DNA of 64,000 bases, taken from contig NZ_QYAC01000001.1 in assembly GCF_016758195.1 (NCBI RefSeq), forward strand, positions 161,423 to 225,422, read 5' to 3'. Below the pieces are notes generated by a model. It did no database searches and was not told where the DNA came from. It was given only the letters and a program-made list of their open reading frames with translations. This document shows, one piece after another, positions 1 to 8,451 of this stretch (its first letter is position 1; each line of letters starts with the position of its first letter). This DNA is from Leucobacter chromiireducens subsp. solipictus. Lineage in GTDB: Bacteria; Actinomycetota; Actinomycetes; Actinomycetales; Microbacteriaceae. The position numbers were made by a program, and so were the translations under genes.

Positions 1-429
1 ATATCCACGAACACGTACAGTCCCACACAGGCACAACGCCGGTACCTTGCTGCACGGGATCAGCACTGCCGCACCCCTGGGTGCCGCGTCCCAGCACACC
101 GCTGCGATATCGATCACACCATCGACGCCGCACACGGCGGCCCCACCCGGATCGATAACCTCGCACACCTCTGCCGCAACCATCACGTCATGAAACACCA
201 CACCGGGTGGACCCTCACCCAACACGACGCCGGGGATATGTCCTGGAAAGACCCGACCGGACGCACATACCAGGACCGGCCACCAAGCCGGGTCAGGTTC
301 GTACCCGTCATCGAACCACCCAACGACGACACACGAAATCGAGCCGGGGGAACATCACCGGGTACCCCGCCACCCGACGGTCACGGGAACTCTGAAACGG
401 TTGAGGACCGGGACGACCACCCGTTCTAA
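1..429 (+). CDS. HNH endonuclease, 13E12/DUF222 family, C-terminal part
   Basis: Frame 1 is open from the window edge to a TAA at 427-429, so only the last 142 residues are seen. The HNH core is plain: CRTPGCR, then DIDHTIDAAHGGPTRIDNLA and LCRNHHVMKH, giving the usual Cys pair, the DH, the N of the middle helix and the final H. A GWTL and W-x-DPTGRTY tail follows, typical of the actinobacterial REP13E12/DUF222 proteins, which occur in many copies per genome. The family is predicted to nick or cut DNA; its biological role is unsettled. The 5' half, with the DUF222 helical domain, lies outside the window. Low-complexity DNA follows directly. Confidence 0.88.
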   Translation: MSTNTYSPTQAQRRYLAARDQHCRTPGCRVPAHRCDIDHTIDAAHGGPTRIDNLAHLCRNHHVMKHHTGWTLTQHDAGDMSWKDPTGRTYQDRPPSRVRFVPVIEPPNDDTRNRAGGTSPGTPPPDGHGNSETVEDRDDHPF

Positions 430-548
430 CACGCAGCCGAGCTGATCCGCACCCGCGCTGGTAGGCACCCTCCGGCGGCCACCCGCACCGCAGGCACCCG
501 ATCCACACGTGTAGCTTTGCGACCGCCAGGTACACCACACCGGCTCGG

Positions 549-680
549 ACACCGACATCACACCGACATCACGCCGACACCGACGCCACACCGACACCGA
601 CACCTGCGCCGACGCCGACACCGACACCAACACCGACACCGACACCAACACCGACGCGCCTGCCTGCCTGCCTGCCTGCC
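549..680. repeat. Microsatellite tract in a gene-free gap
   Basis: The gap 430-783 separates the convergent 3' ends of the HNH gene and smc. From about 549 to 656 it is built of imperfect copies of a CCGACA hexamer (variants CCAACA, CCGACG), and 661-680 is five copies of TGCC. The rest of the gap (430-548, 681-783) shows no gene, RNA or strong hairpin; a short GC stem near 722-740 could weakly terminate smc. Being between two 3' ends, the tract is unlikely to act as a promoter-length switch. Confidence 0.85.
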
Positions 681-783
681 CTACCTAACCGACAAGCCCG
701 CCTGACGCCATCAATCAACGAGACCGGCCACTCGGAGCCGGTGCCTGTACCGCGCGCGCCCACAACGAGGATTTCGTGACCCC

Positions 784-3700
784 TTATGCGGAGGCCGCAA
801 CCGGGTCCTCGCGCTCGAGGCGCTGGCCAACCACGGCCGAGATCCCGTCTTGGCGCATGGACACCCCATACAGCGCGTCCGCGATCTCCATCGTGCGTTT
901 CTGGTGGGTAATGATGATGAGCTGAGAGTTTTCGCGCAGTCGCTCAAACACCTGCAACAATCGCCCCAAGTTCGCGTCGTCGAGCGCCGCCTCGACCTCG
1001 TCCACAATGTAGAACGGGCTCGGGCGTGCCTGGAAAATCGCCATCAGCCAGGCGACCGCGGCGAGGGATCGCTCACCGCCCGAGAGGAGCGACATCCGCT
1101 CGACTTGCTTCCCCGCGGGCTTCACGACCATTTCGATGCCGGTGTTCAGCAGGTCGTCGGGGTTACTCAGCGCGATCTCCCCCGAGCCTCCGGGGAACAG
1201 GATGGGAAACACCTCGGCGAACGCGATCCGCGTGTCTTCGAACGCGGCCCCAAAGATGCCCTGCATCTTCTGGTCGAGTTCTTCAATGATCGAGAGCAGA
1301 TCCGCACGGGTCTTGGTGAGATCCTGAAGTTGTTCCGAGAGGAACGCGTGCCGTTGCTCGAGCGCCGCAAACTCTTCGAGCGCAAGCGGGTTGATCCGCC
1401 CCAGCTCCGAGAGCCTCCGCTCGGCCCGAGCCAGCCGTTTCTCTTGCTCGGCGCGGACATACGGCACGGTGGGCAGATCCTGTGCGGCGGGCGTCGCCCG
1501 CTCCGCGCCCGAGTCGTCTCCTTCGGCAGTCTGATGCCCAGCGTCATCCTGCGCCGGAATCTCCTGTGTGTCCCCGCCCGTGGTGGCGTCGGGACCCACG
1601 AGCCCCAGCTCCGCAGCGAGCTCGGCCTCAAGCCGATTCGCGAACGGCGACGCTTCGGTCTCCGCCCCGACAGCCGCAGCGCCCTCGGACGCCCCGCTGC
1701 TGGCAGCCGCAGCGGCGCTCAGATCCGGAACCGGCTGATCCGGCCCATACTCCGCGATCAGCACGTCCTCGACCAGGCCGAGCTCATTCCCGGATCGCTC
1801 GAGTAGGGTCGACAGCTGCAGTTTCCGCTCATAACTCTTGAGTTCGGCCCCGTGCACGCGCTCGGTGAGCGCCTGCAGCTGCTGCCGCAGGGCTGACTCC
1901 TCCGAGCGAATCAGCGTCAGCTCTTGGCTGTGCCTCGCACGCTCCTGCTCGGCCTGCTGCTGCACGAGCCGCGCCTCCGCGAGGGATCGATCGCAGGCGT
2001 CCAGGATGGCGGGCAGCACCTCAGCCACCCGCTCCGCCTGCGCGACCTGCCGGGCCCGCAGCACCGCGCGTCGCGCGGCCTCATCCGCGGCCCGCTGCTC
2101 GGCGGCGAGTTGTTCTTCGAGCGCGTCTCGCTGGGCGGCCCCGGCGCGCGCACGCTCACGGGCGGTCTCCAGCGCGAGGCGAACCTCAAGCTCGGCCGCA
2201 CGCGCGGCCTCGACCTCCGCGAAGGCCCGTTCTCGCTGGCTCGCATCCAGGATGGGACGGGGCTCGGATTCGGCCGCCGCAAGCGCGGAGGCCGCACGCT
2301 CCGCCTGCGCGGCGGTCTCGCGCGCCGACTCGGCGGCGACCGCGAGCCCCTGCGCGGCGCGTTCTGCTTCCGCGTCCGCCGCCTCGGCTCGGGTGACCAG
2401 GCGGTTGCGCTCTTTCGCGTGCTCCGCGAGGCGCGCATCGGCGGAGCGCAACTCCGCGAAGCTCTCCTGCGCGGCGTGCTTCGCGCTCGTGGCAGCTGCC
2501 CGCAGATCCGCGAGCTCCACCTCCACGTCCGCGATCGCCGCCACCACCTCAGCACGCCGGGTCGCGGCTTGATCCAGTTCCGCGGTGAGCTCGATGCGGC
2601 TCGGGGCCTGTTGCGATCCGCCGCTCAGGGTGTGCGCGGTCAGCACATCGCCGTCCGCAGTCACCACGGTGAAGCCTCCGCCGGGATAGTGCGTCGTGAG
2701 CGCCGCCGCGGCCGCGACCGCGGCAGCAATGTCCGGGGCGATAAAACTCCGCGCCAAGATCCCACGTACCCCGTCCGGGGCCGCGAGCAGAGCGTCTCCC
2801 GCGTGGGTGAGCCCGGCGATCTCCGGTGCCGGATCAGCCGCCGGAAGGGCCGGTTCACCAGATTCTGCCATGCACGTGCCGCCGAGCACGGTGCGGAGCC
2901 GCCCCAGGTCCCCGTCGCGTGCGGTGCGCACCGCCTCCGCTGCCTCAGCCGCCGACTCCACGATCAGCGCGTCCGCGTAGCTCCCGAGCGCAGCGCCGAT
3001 CGCGGCTTCGAAGCCCTCGGCCACGCGGACGTGCTCGGCGACGCGACCCGCAACCCCTGCGACGCCCGCCTCCAGCACCGCGCCGGAGGCGTCGCGCTGG
3101 TCCAATGACCGGGTGAGTGCGCTGACCCGGGCATCCAGGCCGGCGCGTTCCTGCTCGAGTGCGTGCAGCCGCTCCCGCGCCGCGTCCCGCCGCTGTTCGG
3201 CCTCAGCTTGCGCGTCTTGCGCCGCCTGGTATGCATCATCGAGTCCGGCCTCGGGGACCTCGCTGCGATCGTCCTGGGCCTCAAAGGCGTCGAGCGCGTG
3301 CTCCGCCTCGGTCCGACGCGTCTCGGCCTGCTCAACAGCCAATTCCCGTCGCGCAATTTCCTGCCCGACGGCGGCGTGCTTCTGCGCGGCCGCCTCGCTG
3401 TGTCCGCGCAACTGTGACAGCCGGAGATCGTGCTGGGAGACGAGCGCGCTCTGCGCGGAGATCTCTTCGTCGATCGCGTCAAGCGCCTGCTGGGCGGCCC
3501 GCGTGGCGACGACGCTCCGTTCCCACGCCCCCTCAGCCGCGGGCACCGCCTCGGCAAGCCGCACGGCCTCCGCGGCTGCCTCATCGACCGCGGCTCGGCT
3601 CAGACGCGTGACGTGCTCGGGCGATTCGGCCTGGGTGGCGAGGAAGGTCAACCGCTGCTGGCTCTGCGCGTACAGGCCGCGGAACTTGGACTGCACGGAT

Positions 3701-4575
3701 TCGAGACCCATGGTGACGCGACGGGCCGCGTCGAGCGCGTCGCTCTGCTGATCTTCCTCGAGCCGCTGGATCCGGAGCTGCTTCTGCTCCACCTGTTCCT
3801 GCAGCACGATGCGCTCCGAGTGTTGCTCGGCCTCGGTGCGGGAGAGCGCGTCAAGCTCGCTGCGCAGCCGGAACACGTCGTCGGCGAGGAGCCGGGCTTT
3901 CGCGTCCCGCACCTCGGCCGCGATCGTCTGGGCGGCCCGGGCGACCTCGGCCTGCCGCCCGAGCGGCTTCAGCTGACGCCGGATCTCCCCCGCCAGGTCG
4001 TTCAGCCGCGTGAGGTTCGTCTCCATCGCGTCGAGCTTGCGCAGCGTTCGTTCCTTGCGGCGACGATGCTTCAGGATCCCTGCGGCCTCCTCGATGAAGC
4101 CGCGCCGGTCCTCCGGGGTGGCGCGCAGCACGGCGTCGAGCTGCCCCTGCCCCACGATCACGTGCATCTCGCGGCCCAAGCCAGAGTCGCTGAGCAGTTC
4201 TTGCACGTCGAGCAGGCGGCACGAGTCGCCGTTGATCGCGTACTCGCTCGAACCGTTCCGGAACAGCGTGCGACTGATCGTCACCTCGGAGTACTCGATC
4301 GGCAACGCGCCGTCCGAGTTGTCGATGGTGAGCCGCACCTCGGCCCGGCCGAGTGGTCCCCGGGTGGCCGTGCCCGCGAAGATCACGTCCTCCATCTTCC
4401 CGCCACGCAGCGTTTTCGCGCCCTGCTCCCCCATGACCCACGCGAGCGCGTCCACCACGTTGGACTTGCCAGAGCCGTTCGGCCCCACAATGGCGGTCAC
4501 GCTCGGCTCGAACTGGAAGGTCGTCGGCTGTGCGAACGACTTGAACCCCTTCAGGGTGAGGCTCTTCAGATGCAC
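784..4575 (-). CDS. smc: Chromosome segregation ATPase SMC
   Basis: SMC is the ATPase of the SMC-ScpAB condensin that loads at parS sites and aligns chromosome arms. The 1263-residue product starts VHLKSLTLKGFKSFAQ at a GTG preceded by GGGAGGAGG; an in-frame extension up to 4698 has no family similarity. Walker A GPNGSGKSN is near residue 33, a hinge with the GSYADALIVE stretch lies near 540-670, and the C-terminal head carries the signature LLSGGERSL and Walker B FYIVDEVEAALDD. Long Glu/Ala/Arg coiled coils flank the hinge. Roughly residues 945-1040 are an acidic, Gly/Ala/Pro/Thr-rich insertion where other actinobacterial SMCs have a short linker before the EKRLARAERRL helix. smc normally lies beside mutM and ftsY in actinobacteria; here mutM is 14 kb away. 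Confidence 0.97.
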   Translation of the reverse strand: MHLKSLTLKGFKSFAQPTTFQFEPSVTAIVGPNGSGKSNVVDALAWVMGEQGAKTLRGGKMEDVIFAGTATRGPLGRAEVRLTIDNSDGALPIEYSEVTISRTLFRNGSSEYAINGDSCRLLDVQELLSDSGLGREMHVIVGQGQLDAVLRATPEDRRGFIEEAAGILKHRRRKERTLRKLDAMETNLTRLNDLAGEIRRQLKPLGRQAEVARAAQTIAAEVRDAKARLLADDVFRLRSELDALSRTEAEQHSERIVLQEQVEQKQLRIQRLEEDQQSDALDAARRVTMGLESVQSKFRGLYAQSQQRLTFLATQAESPEHVTRLSRAAVDEAAAEAVRLAEAVPAAEGAWERSVVATRAAQQALDAIDEEISAQSALVSQHDLRLSQLRGHSEAAAQKHAAVGQEIARRELAVEQAETRRTEAEHALDAFEAQDDRSEVPEAGLDDAYQAAQDAQAEAEQRRDAARERLHALEQERAGLDARVSALTRSLDQRDASGAVLEAGVAGVAGRVAEHVRVAEGFEAAIGAALGSYADALIVESAAEAAEAVRTARDGDLGRLRTVLGGTCMAESGEPALPAADPAPEIAGLTHAGDALLAAPDGVRGILARSFIAPDIAAAVAAAAALTTHYPGGGFTVVTADGDVLTAHTLSGGSQQAPSRIELTAELDQAATRRAEVVAAIADVEVELADLRAAATSAKHAAQESFAELRSADARLAEHAKERNRLVTRAEAADAEAERAAQGLAVAAESARETAAQAERAASALAAAESEPRPILDASQRERAFAEVEAARAAELEVRLALETARERARAGAAQRDALEEQLAAEQRAADEAARRAVLRARQVAQAERVAEVLPAILDACDRSLAEARLVQQQAEQERARHSQELTLIRSEESALRQQLQALTERVHGAELKSYERKLQLSTLLERSGNELGLVEDVLIAEYGPDQPVPDLSAAAAASSGASEGAAAVGAETEASPFANRLEAELAAELGLVGPDATTGGDTQEIPAQDDAGHQTAEGDDSGAERATPAAQDLPTVPYVRAEQEKRLARAERRLSELGRINPLALEEFAALEQRHAFLSEQLQDLTKTRADLLSIIEELDQKMQGIFGAAFEDTRIAFAEVFPILFPGGSGEIALSNPDDLLNTGIEMVVKPAGKQVERMSLLSGGERSLAAVAWLMAIFQARPSPFYIVDEVEAALDDANLGRLLQVFERLRENSQLIIITHQKRTMEIADALYGVSMRQDGISAVVGQRLEREDPVAASA

Positions 4576-4715
4576 GCGGCCTCCTCCCGGGGTCTCGGTC
4601 GCTGGATCTTCCACCGACTTTACCGGGTGAGGGTCCCAGAACGCGGCAGCACTCCGGGATCGCGCGGTGGCCCAGAGCGCCGCAGCGCCCCGGGCCACCG
4701 CCTCCGGTCCCCGGC

Positions 4716-5276
4716 CTACGCCTTTGCGACCGTCACGCTCACCGGCGTCGGGTTGGCGAAGAGATCGAACACCGGGCAGTTGACATCCACGGCGTCGCGG
4801 AGGTGTTCGTACCGCTCCTGCGTTTCGGGTCCGGTGATCTCCACCTGCACGCGGATCGCGCTGAACCCCGGGCGTACCGCAGGATCCTTCCCCAGGAGGC
4901 GTGCGGCGTCGAGGTCGCCCTCGACGCTCACGTCGATGTCGTCAACCTGGATCCCCAACGCCTGCGCGTACAACCGGTACACCACGACCTGGCAGCCCGC
5001 CAGCGCCCCGAGCGCGTACTCCACCGGGCTCGGAGCGACGTCATCACCCGCGAGCGGCGCTGGCTCGTCGATCACGAACTCGTGCTTCCCCGAGCGCACC
5101 CGGGTTGCGACGGCTCCCTCTCCGGCCCCGGTCACGCGGTACGTGAGCTTCGAGGAGTTCCGATTCGCGTCGATGCGGTCGCTCCACGCGGAGCCCGCGG
5201 CGGCGAGGCGATCGGCGCGATCCTGCGCGGAAATCTCGGGAATGGACGTGGTACTGGGTGCGGTGAGTGTGCTCAT
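4716..5276 (-). CDS. OsmC family peroxiredoxin-like protein
   Basis: A 186-residue cytoplasmic OsmC/Ohr-fold protein. The family reduces organic hydroperoxides with two cysteines. Both are visible: one in GALAGC at the start of the central helix and one in DVNCPVF near the C terminus. The order fits the YhfA/OsmC branch rather than Ohr. The start MSTLTAPS was chosen; an in-frame ATG 36 bases upstream adds a non-conserved MRRGTAEP leader. It lies 140 bases upstream of smc on the same strand with no obvious terminator between. Its exact substrate cannot be read from sequence. Confidence 0.88.
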   Translation of the reverse strand: MSTLTAPSTTSIPEISAQDRADRLAAAGSAWSDRIDANRNSSKLTYRVTGAGEGAVATRVRSGKHEFVIDEPAPLAGDDVAPSPVEYALGALAGCQVVVYRLYAQALGIQVDDIDVSVEGDLDAARLLGKDPAVRPGFSAIRVQVEITGPETQERYEHLRDAVDVNCPVFDLFANPTPVSVTVAKA

Positions 5277-5317
5277 GCAGGCCACAGTAGGCTCCGCCGT
5301 TCCACGGCGCATCCGGC

Positions 5318-5390
5318 GGCGTTATCTGACGTTATACGCCGTCACACGGCGACACACGGGGTCACCCGGCGTCATACGGTGCCGCACGGC
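5318..5390. repeat. Short degenerate GTCA/CGGCG repeats
   Basis: The gap between the OsmC gene (starting at 5276, reading left) and the DUF4260 gene ending at 5417 contains about six degenerate 10-13-base units built on GTCA-(T/C)ACGGCG. No clear hairpin or promoter hexamers stand out. The OsmC promoter should lie here. Confidence 0.5.
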
Positions 5391-5416
5391 CGGGCCCCGG
5401 TTTGGGGCGGGACGGC

Positions 5417-5812
5417 CTAGCGCACGGGAACGATATTGCCGTCAGCGTCGCGCAGGCCGAAGCCCAGGGCGCGGTCGGCTGCGATGTGCACAAACCAGGC
5501 GAGTCCCGCGAGCGCGATCCCCCAGAACCCCTCCGTGATCCCGCCGGTCACCAAGAGTACGATGAAGCCGACGAGGATGATCGCGGCCGGCACGGCCACG
5601 GCGTGCATGAGGTTGTAGAAGCCAACACGTTCGGGCTTCAGCCGCCCGCGCTCGGCAAAGGCACCGAGCAGGGCAATGTCGGGAAGCACCCCGAACACCA
5701 CCACGACGAAGATGGCGGGCCACCCCCACCAGATGCACCACATCACCGCGACAGCGAGCCAGACCAGACCGCTCATGGCCCACATTGCACGAGAAAACAC
5801 CATGTGCTCCAT
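5417..5812 (-). CDS. DUF4260-like integral membrane protein
   Basis: A 131-residue protein with about four hydrophobic segments (SGLVWLAVAVMW, WPAIFVVVVFG, AVAVPAAIILVGFIVLL, FWGIALAGLAWFVHIA). The DUF4260 signature is visible as PDIALLGAF, then FYNLMHA and HIAADRALGFGLRDADG near the C terminus. No biochemical role is known for the family. The start MEHMVFSR at 5812 is chosen; an ATG nine bases later is equally possible. The gene lies divergent from the HAD hydrolase. Confidence 0.75.
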   Translation of the reverse strand: MEHMVFSRAMWAMSGLVWLAVAVMWCIWWGWPAIFVVVVFGVLPDIALLGAFAERGRLKPERVGFYNLMHAVAVPAAIILVGFIVLLVTGGITEGFWGIALAGLAWFVHIAADRALGFGLRDADGNIVPVR

Positions 5813-5920
5813 CGTATCGGCGCCGAGATGCGCTGCCTGCGGCGAGCGCAGCGGCTGGCCCGACGGCGAGCGCAGCGGCGAGCGCCCCGTGGCAGCGCGC
5901 ACCCCGGGTAGCGTGGACGC

Positions 5921-6685
5921 GTGATGACCCACGTCTACTTCGATTTCTTCGGCACGCTCGTCGATTACGATCCGGACATTCACCCGGCCGACGCGAACGC
6001 CCCGCACGGAGCGACCACACGGCTCGGGTTGGAGCTGTCGCCGGATCAGGCGAGCGCGGCCTGGGAGACCGCGTGGTCGGAACTCGATGGACGCGCACAA
6101 GAATCGGGTCGCGAGTGCTCCATGTGGGAGATCGCTCGCCGCTTCTTCGAGCTGAGCGGGGTGCCGCAGGCCCCGCACGCCGCAGTCGATCGCCTCGTCG
6201 ACGAGTATCTGGCCGCGTGGACCGCCAACATACAGCTCGCGTCAGATGTGCCGGCGTGCCTGCGCGAGCTCTCCGCGGCCGGGCTTCAGCTCAGCGTGGT
6301 GAGCAACACCCACCACCCGCGCCTGGTCCAGGAGCAGCTTGCCCGTTTCGGGATCGCCGGATCGTTCCGGAGGGTGCACACCTCGGTCGAAATCGGGTGG
6401 CGCAAGCCCCGACCCGAGCTGTTCGACACCGTGCTCGAGCGTGACGGAATCGTGGCGTCCCAGGCGGCGTTCGTTGGCGACACCTGGACGGCGGACGTTG
6501 CCGGGCCGCGTGCGGCGGGCATGCGCGCCTACTATGTGGGCGTCCCGGCCGCGGGTCGAGTGCCCGTCCCCATGCGGGAGCTTGCTGCCCGTATTCGCGC
6601 CGCGAACATGGAGCTCCCGGGAGACGGGCCCGCGCGGATCAGCTCACGGCGTCCGCACCCGTCCCGTCCTGATCCCGCGAGGTGA
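5921..6685 (+). CDS. HAD-superfamily hydrolase
   Basis: A 254-residue cytoplasmic phosphatase-like protein. Motif I is YFDFFGTLVDYD (nucleophile Asp followed by Phe, as in haloacid-dehalogenase-type members), motif II is VVSNTHH, motif III includes the lysine of WRKPRPELF, and motif IV is FVGDTWTADVAGP with the metal-binding Asp. A helical cap lies between motifs I and II. The start is GTG at 5921 or the adjoining ATG at 5924. The 3' end overlaps the convergent membrane-protein gene by 47 bases. The substrate is unknown. Confidence 0.85.
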   Translation: MMTHVYFDFFGTLVDYDPDIHPADANAPHGATTRLGLELSPDQASAAWETAWSELDGRAQESGRECSMWEIARRFFELSGVPQAPHAAVDRLVDEYLAAWTANIQLASDVPACLRELSAAGLQLSVVSNTHHPRLVQEQLARFGIAGSFRRVHTSVEIGWRKPRPELFDTVLERDGIVASQAAFVGDTWTADVAGPRAAGMRAYYVGVPAAGRVPVPMRELAARIRAANMELPGDGPARISSRRPHPSRPDPAR

Positions 6686-7043
6686 TGCGCCGTCGGATCG
6701 CCCGAGCACCCAGCATGAACACCACGGTGACCCCGAGCCCCACGATGAGGGTGTCCACGAGGAACCACTGCCAGTGGAAGGTCGTCCGGATGGGTGCGTC
6801 CCAGGCGCGGGTGAAATTGAACGGCACCGTCTGGGGGTATTCCACATACGCGTAGCGCGAGAGATCCTGCGTCACCCAGGTGATCGGCCAGCCGTAGCTC
6901 GCCCGCGCCAGATCCGCGGGGGTGTGCGCCGTAAATCGATCCCCGAACAGGACGAAGCAGGTGACCAGTGCGGAGAGCGGGAGCAGGACGAACGCCAGGC
7001 GGGCGACGTCTCTGAGGTGCCTCACGCCGGGTGCCGGGGTCAC
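6639..7043 (-). CDS. Small membrane protein, unknown function
   Basis: A 134-residue protein with one N-terminal hydrophobic helix (LAFVLLPLSALVTCFVLFG) and one C-terminal helix (FLVDTLIVGLGVTVVFMLGA) enclosing an extracytoplasmic loop of about 60 residues rich in aromatic residues. The C-terminal tail is Arg- then Asp-rich and cytoplasmic. I recognise no family. It starts within the stop codon of the MepB-like gene (4-base overlap), so the two probably share a transcript. Its 3' end overlaps the convergent HAD gene. Confidence 0.65.
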   Translation of the reverse strand: MTPAPGVRHLRDVARLAFVLLPLSALVTCFVLFGDRFTAHTPADLARASYGWPITWVTQDLSRYAYVEYPQTVPFNFTRAWDAPIRTTFHWQWFLVDTLIVGLGVTVVFMLGARAIRRRITSRDQDGTGADAVS

Positions 7044-7498
7044 CGCACGTCACTCAGGTCGAGGAACGCTGCCGCCTGGGCCGCGCGGGCGCGCTCGGCG
7101 GCCCGGTTCAGGCCGACGCTCCATCCCGGGTAGACCCGGAACCCGCGCTTGCCGGCGTGCGTCGCCGAGCGGGTGACGCCGAGCTCCACCAGGTGTGCGG
7201 TGGTGAACCGGAACACGCCGAAGTGGCGGCCGTCCACCATATACACGAGGAGCCCGGCGGTCGGATCCTCTGCGTCGAACGGCTCGGTCGTGCCGGCTGC
7301 GTTGCGTCGCCAGACGGCCACAAACGCGCCCGGCTTGGTGGGCGTGATCCGCGCGGTCCGGATCCGCCATCGCGCATCCCCGAGGCGCACCACGCCGGAT
7401 TCGTAGTCGCTGTTCTGCTCCTCGGCTTCCGGAACGCCCGGCGGCCCGAGGGGGTCGCCGGGGAGCGCGGCGAATCGCTCGAACGCAGAGAAGTTCAT
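7040..7498 (-). CDS. MepB-like family protein
   Basis: A 152-residue soluble protein matching the MepB domain family, named from the staphylococcal mepRAB locus and without assigned activity. Family-like features are EEQNSDYESGVVRL at residues 28-41, ARITPTKPGAFVAVWRR, and GVFRFTTAHLVELGV, ending with a GKRGFRVYPGW motif. The start MNFSAFERF at 7498 was chosen because the upstream in-frame extension is Pro/Arg-rich and unlike the family. It is followed with a 4-base overlap by a small membrane protein. Confidence 0.78.
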   Translation of the reverse strand: MNFSAFERFAALPGDPLGPPGVPEAEEQNSDYESGVVRLGDARWRIRTARITPTKPGAFVAVWRRNAAGTTEPFDAEDPTAGLLVYMVDGRHFGVFRFTTAHLVELGVTRSATHAGKRGFRVYPGWSVGLNRAAERARAAQAAAFLDLSDVR

Positions 7499-7589
7499 TC
7501 GTGGTCCACTCGGTGCTGTCGGGGTGTGCGGGCGGGGCGGAAGTCCAGCGTACGGTCTCGCGGGCCAGCGCGCGAGATACACTGCGAGA

Positions 7590-8318
7590 GTGAGCAGTAC
7601 GCTGGATCCGCACCCGCGCGTGGCCCCGGGTCACGTTTCTCCGCTCGATCCCCGGCTCGAGGCGACACACGCGCAGTTCCTCGCGGAGCGTCCAGTCGGG
7701 GCCGACGAGGACGTCCACATGCTCGCGAATCTTGTGGATCACGTCATTGAGCGCTGCACCGCACCCGGCGCGCTCGTGTGCGACCCGTTCGCTGGCTTCG
7801 GCACCACGCTCGCCCGCGCCGATGCGCTCGGGCGTCGCGGCATCGGCATCGAGTTATTGCCTGAGCGTGTCGCTTCCCTGCAGCAGCGCACGCTCCGCGC
7901 GCGGATCATCGAGGGGGACGCCCGCGAAATGCTTCGCCTCCTCGCCCCCGCGCTCGCGCAGGATCCGGCATCGCCCGCCGCGGATCTGATCCTCACCTCT
8001 CCGCCCTATATGACCGCGCAGGATCACGCGGCGGATCCGCTGACGGCGTACGAACTCGATACGGGTGACTACGCGCGCTACCTCTCCGAACTGGGGCTCG
8101 TCGCCGCGCAGTGCGCCCGCGTGGTGCGCCCGGGCGGCACCGTCGTGTGGAACGTCGCCGATATCCTGCATCGCGGCGAGCGCACGCCGCTCATCGCCGA
8201 TTGTGCCCGGGTGCTGCGCGCGCACCTCACCGAGCTCGGGGTCACCGAGATCGTCTGGGACCGGTATCCCCACGACCTCGTTGCGGACGCCCTGCTCGTC
8301 TTCCGCCGGGCGGCGTGA
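7590..8318 (+). CDS. DNA methyltransferase, orphan, TSPPY type
   Basis: A 242-residue AdoMet-dependent DNA methyltransferase. The AdoMet-binding loop is VCDPFAGFGTTLARAD and the catalytic motif is LILTSPPYMT, which is usual in N4-cytosine and some N6-adenine enzymes. Here the catalytic motif follows the FxGxG motif, as it does in the alpha and gamma classes. It ends with GGTVVWNVADIL and a short C-terminal strand. No restriction endonuclease or specificity subunit lies beside it, so it is either an orphan regulator-type methylase or an RNA/DNA enzyme of unknown target. GTG at 7590 is the likely start; the longer frame upstream is Arg-rich. The target recognition region is very short. Confidence 0.78.
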   Translation: MSSTLDPHPRVAPGHVSPLDPRLEATHAQFLAERPVGADEDVHMLANLVDHVIERCTAPGALVCDPFAGFGTTLARADALGRRGIGIELLPERVASLQQRTLRARIIEGDAREMLRLLAPALAQDPASPAADLILTSPPYMTAQDHAADPLTAYELDTGDYARYLSELGLVAAQCARVVRPGGTVVWNVADILHRGERTPLIADCARVLRAHLTELGVTEIVWDRYPHDLVADALLVFRRAA

Positions 8319-8451
8319 ATGCTCGGCGTGCGCAGGATGCGCTCGGGAACGATCGATAGGCTGGACAACGTGCAGCACGCAAGTGCGCCCGGACGGGACG
8401 GCCCGGACGTGTGAACGGCGCGGGGACGACCTCGCGGATGAGGATTTCCCC

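Noticed and set aside
549-680. CRISPR or phase-variation array
   Set aside because: Units are 4-6 bases with no spacers, and the tract is between two gene 3' ends, not in a promoter or frame.
4576-4698. Upstream extension of SMC to an ATG at 4698
   Set aside because: The extra 41 residues are low-complexity and unlike any SMC; the GTG at 4575 has a strong ribosome-binding site and the canonical start of the family.
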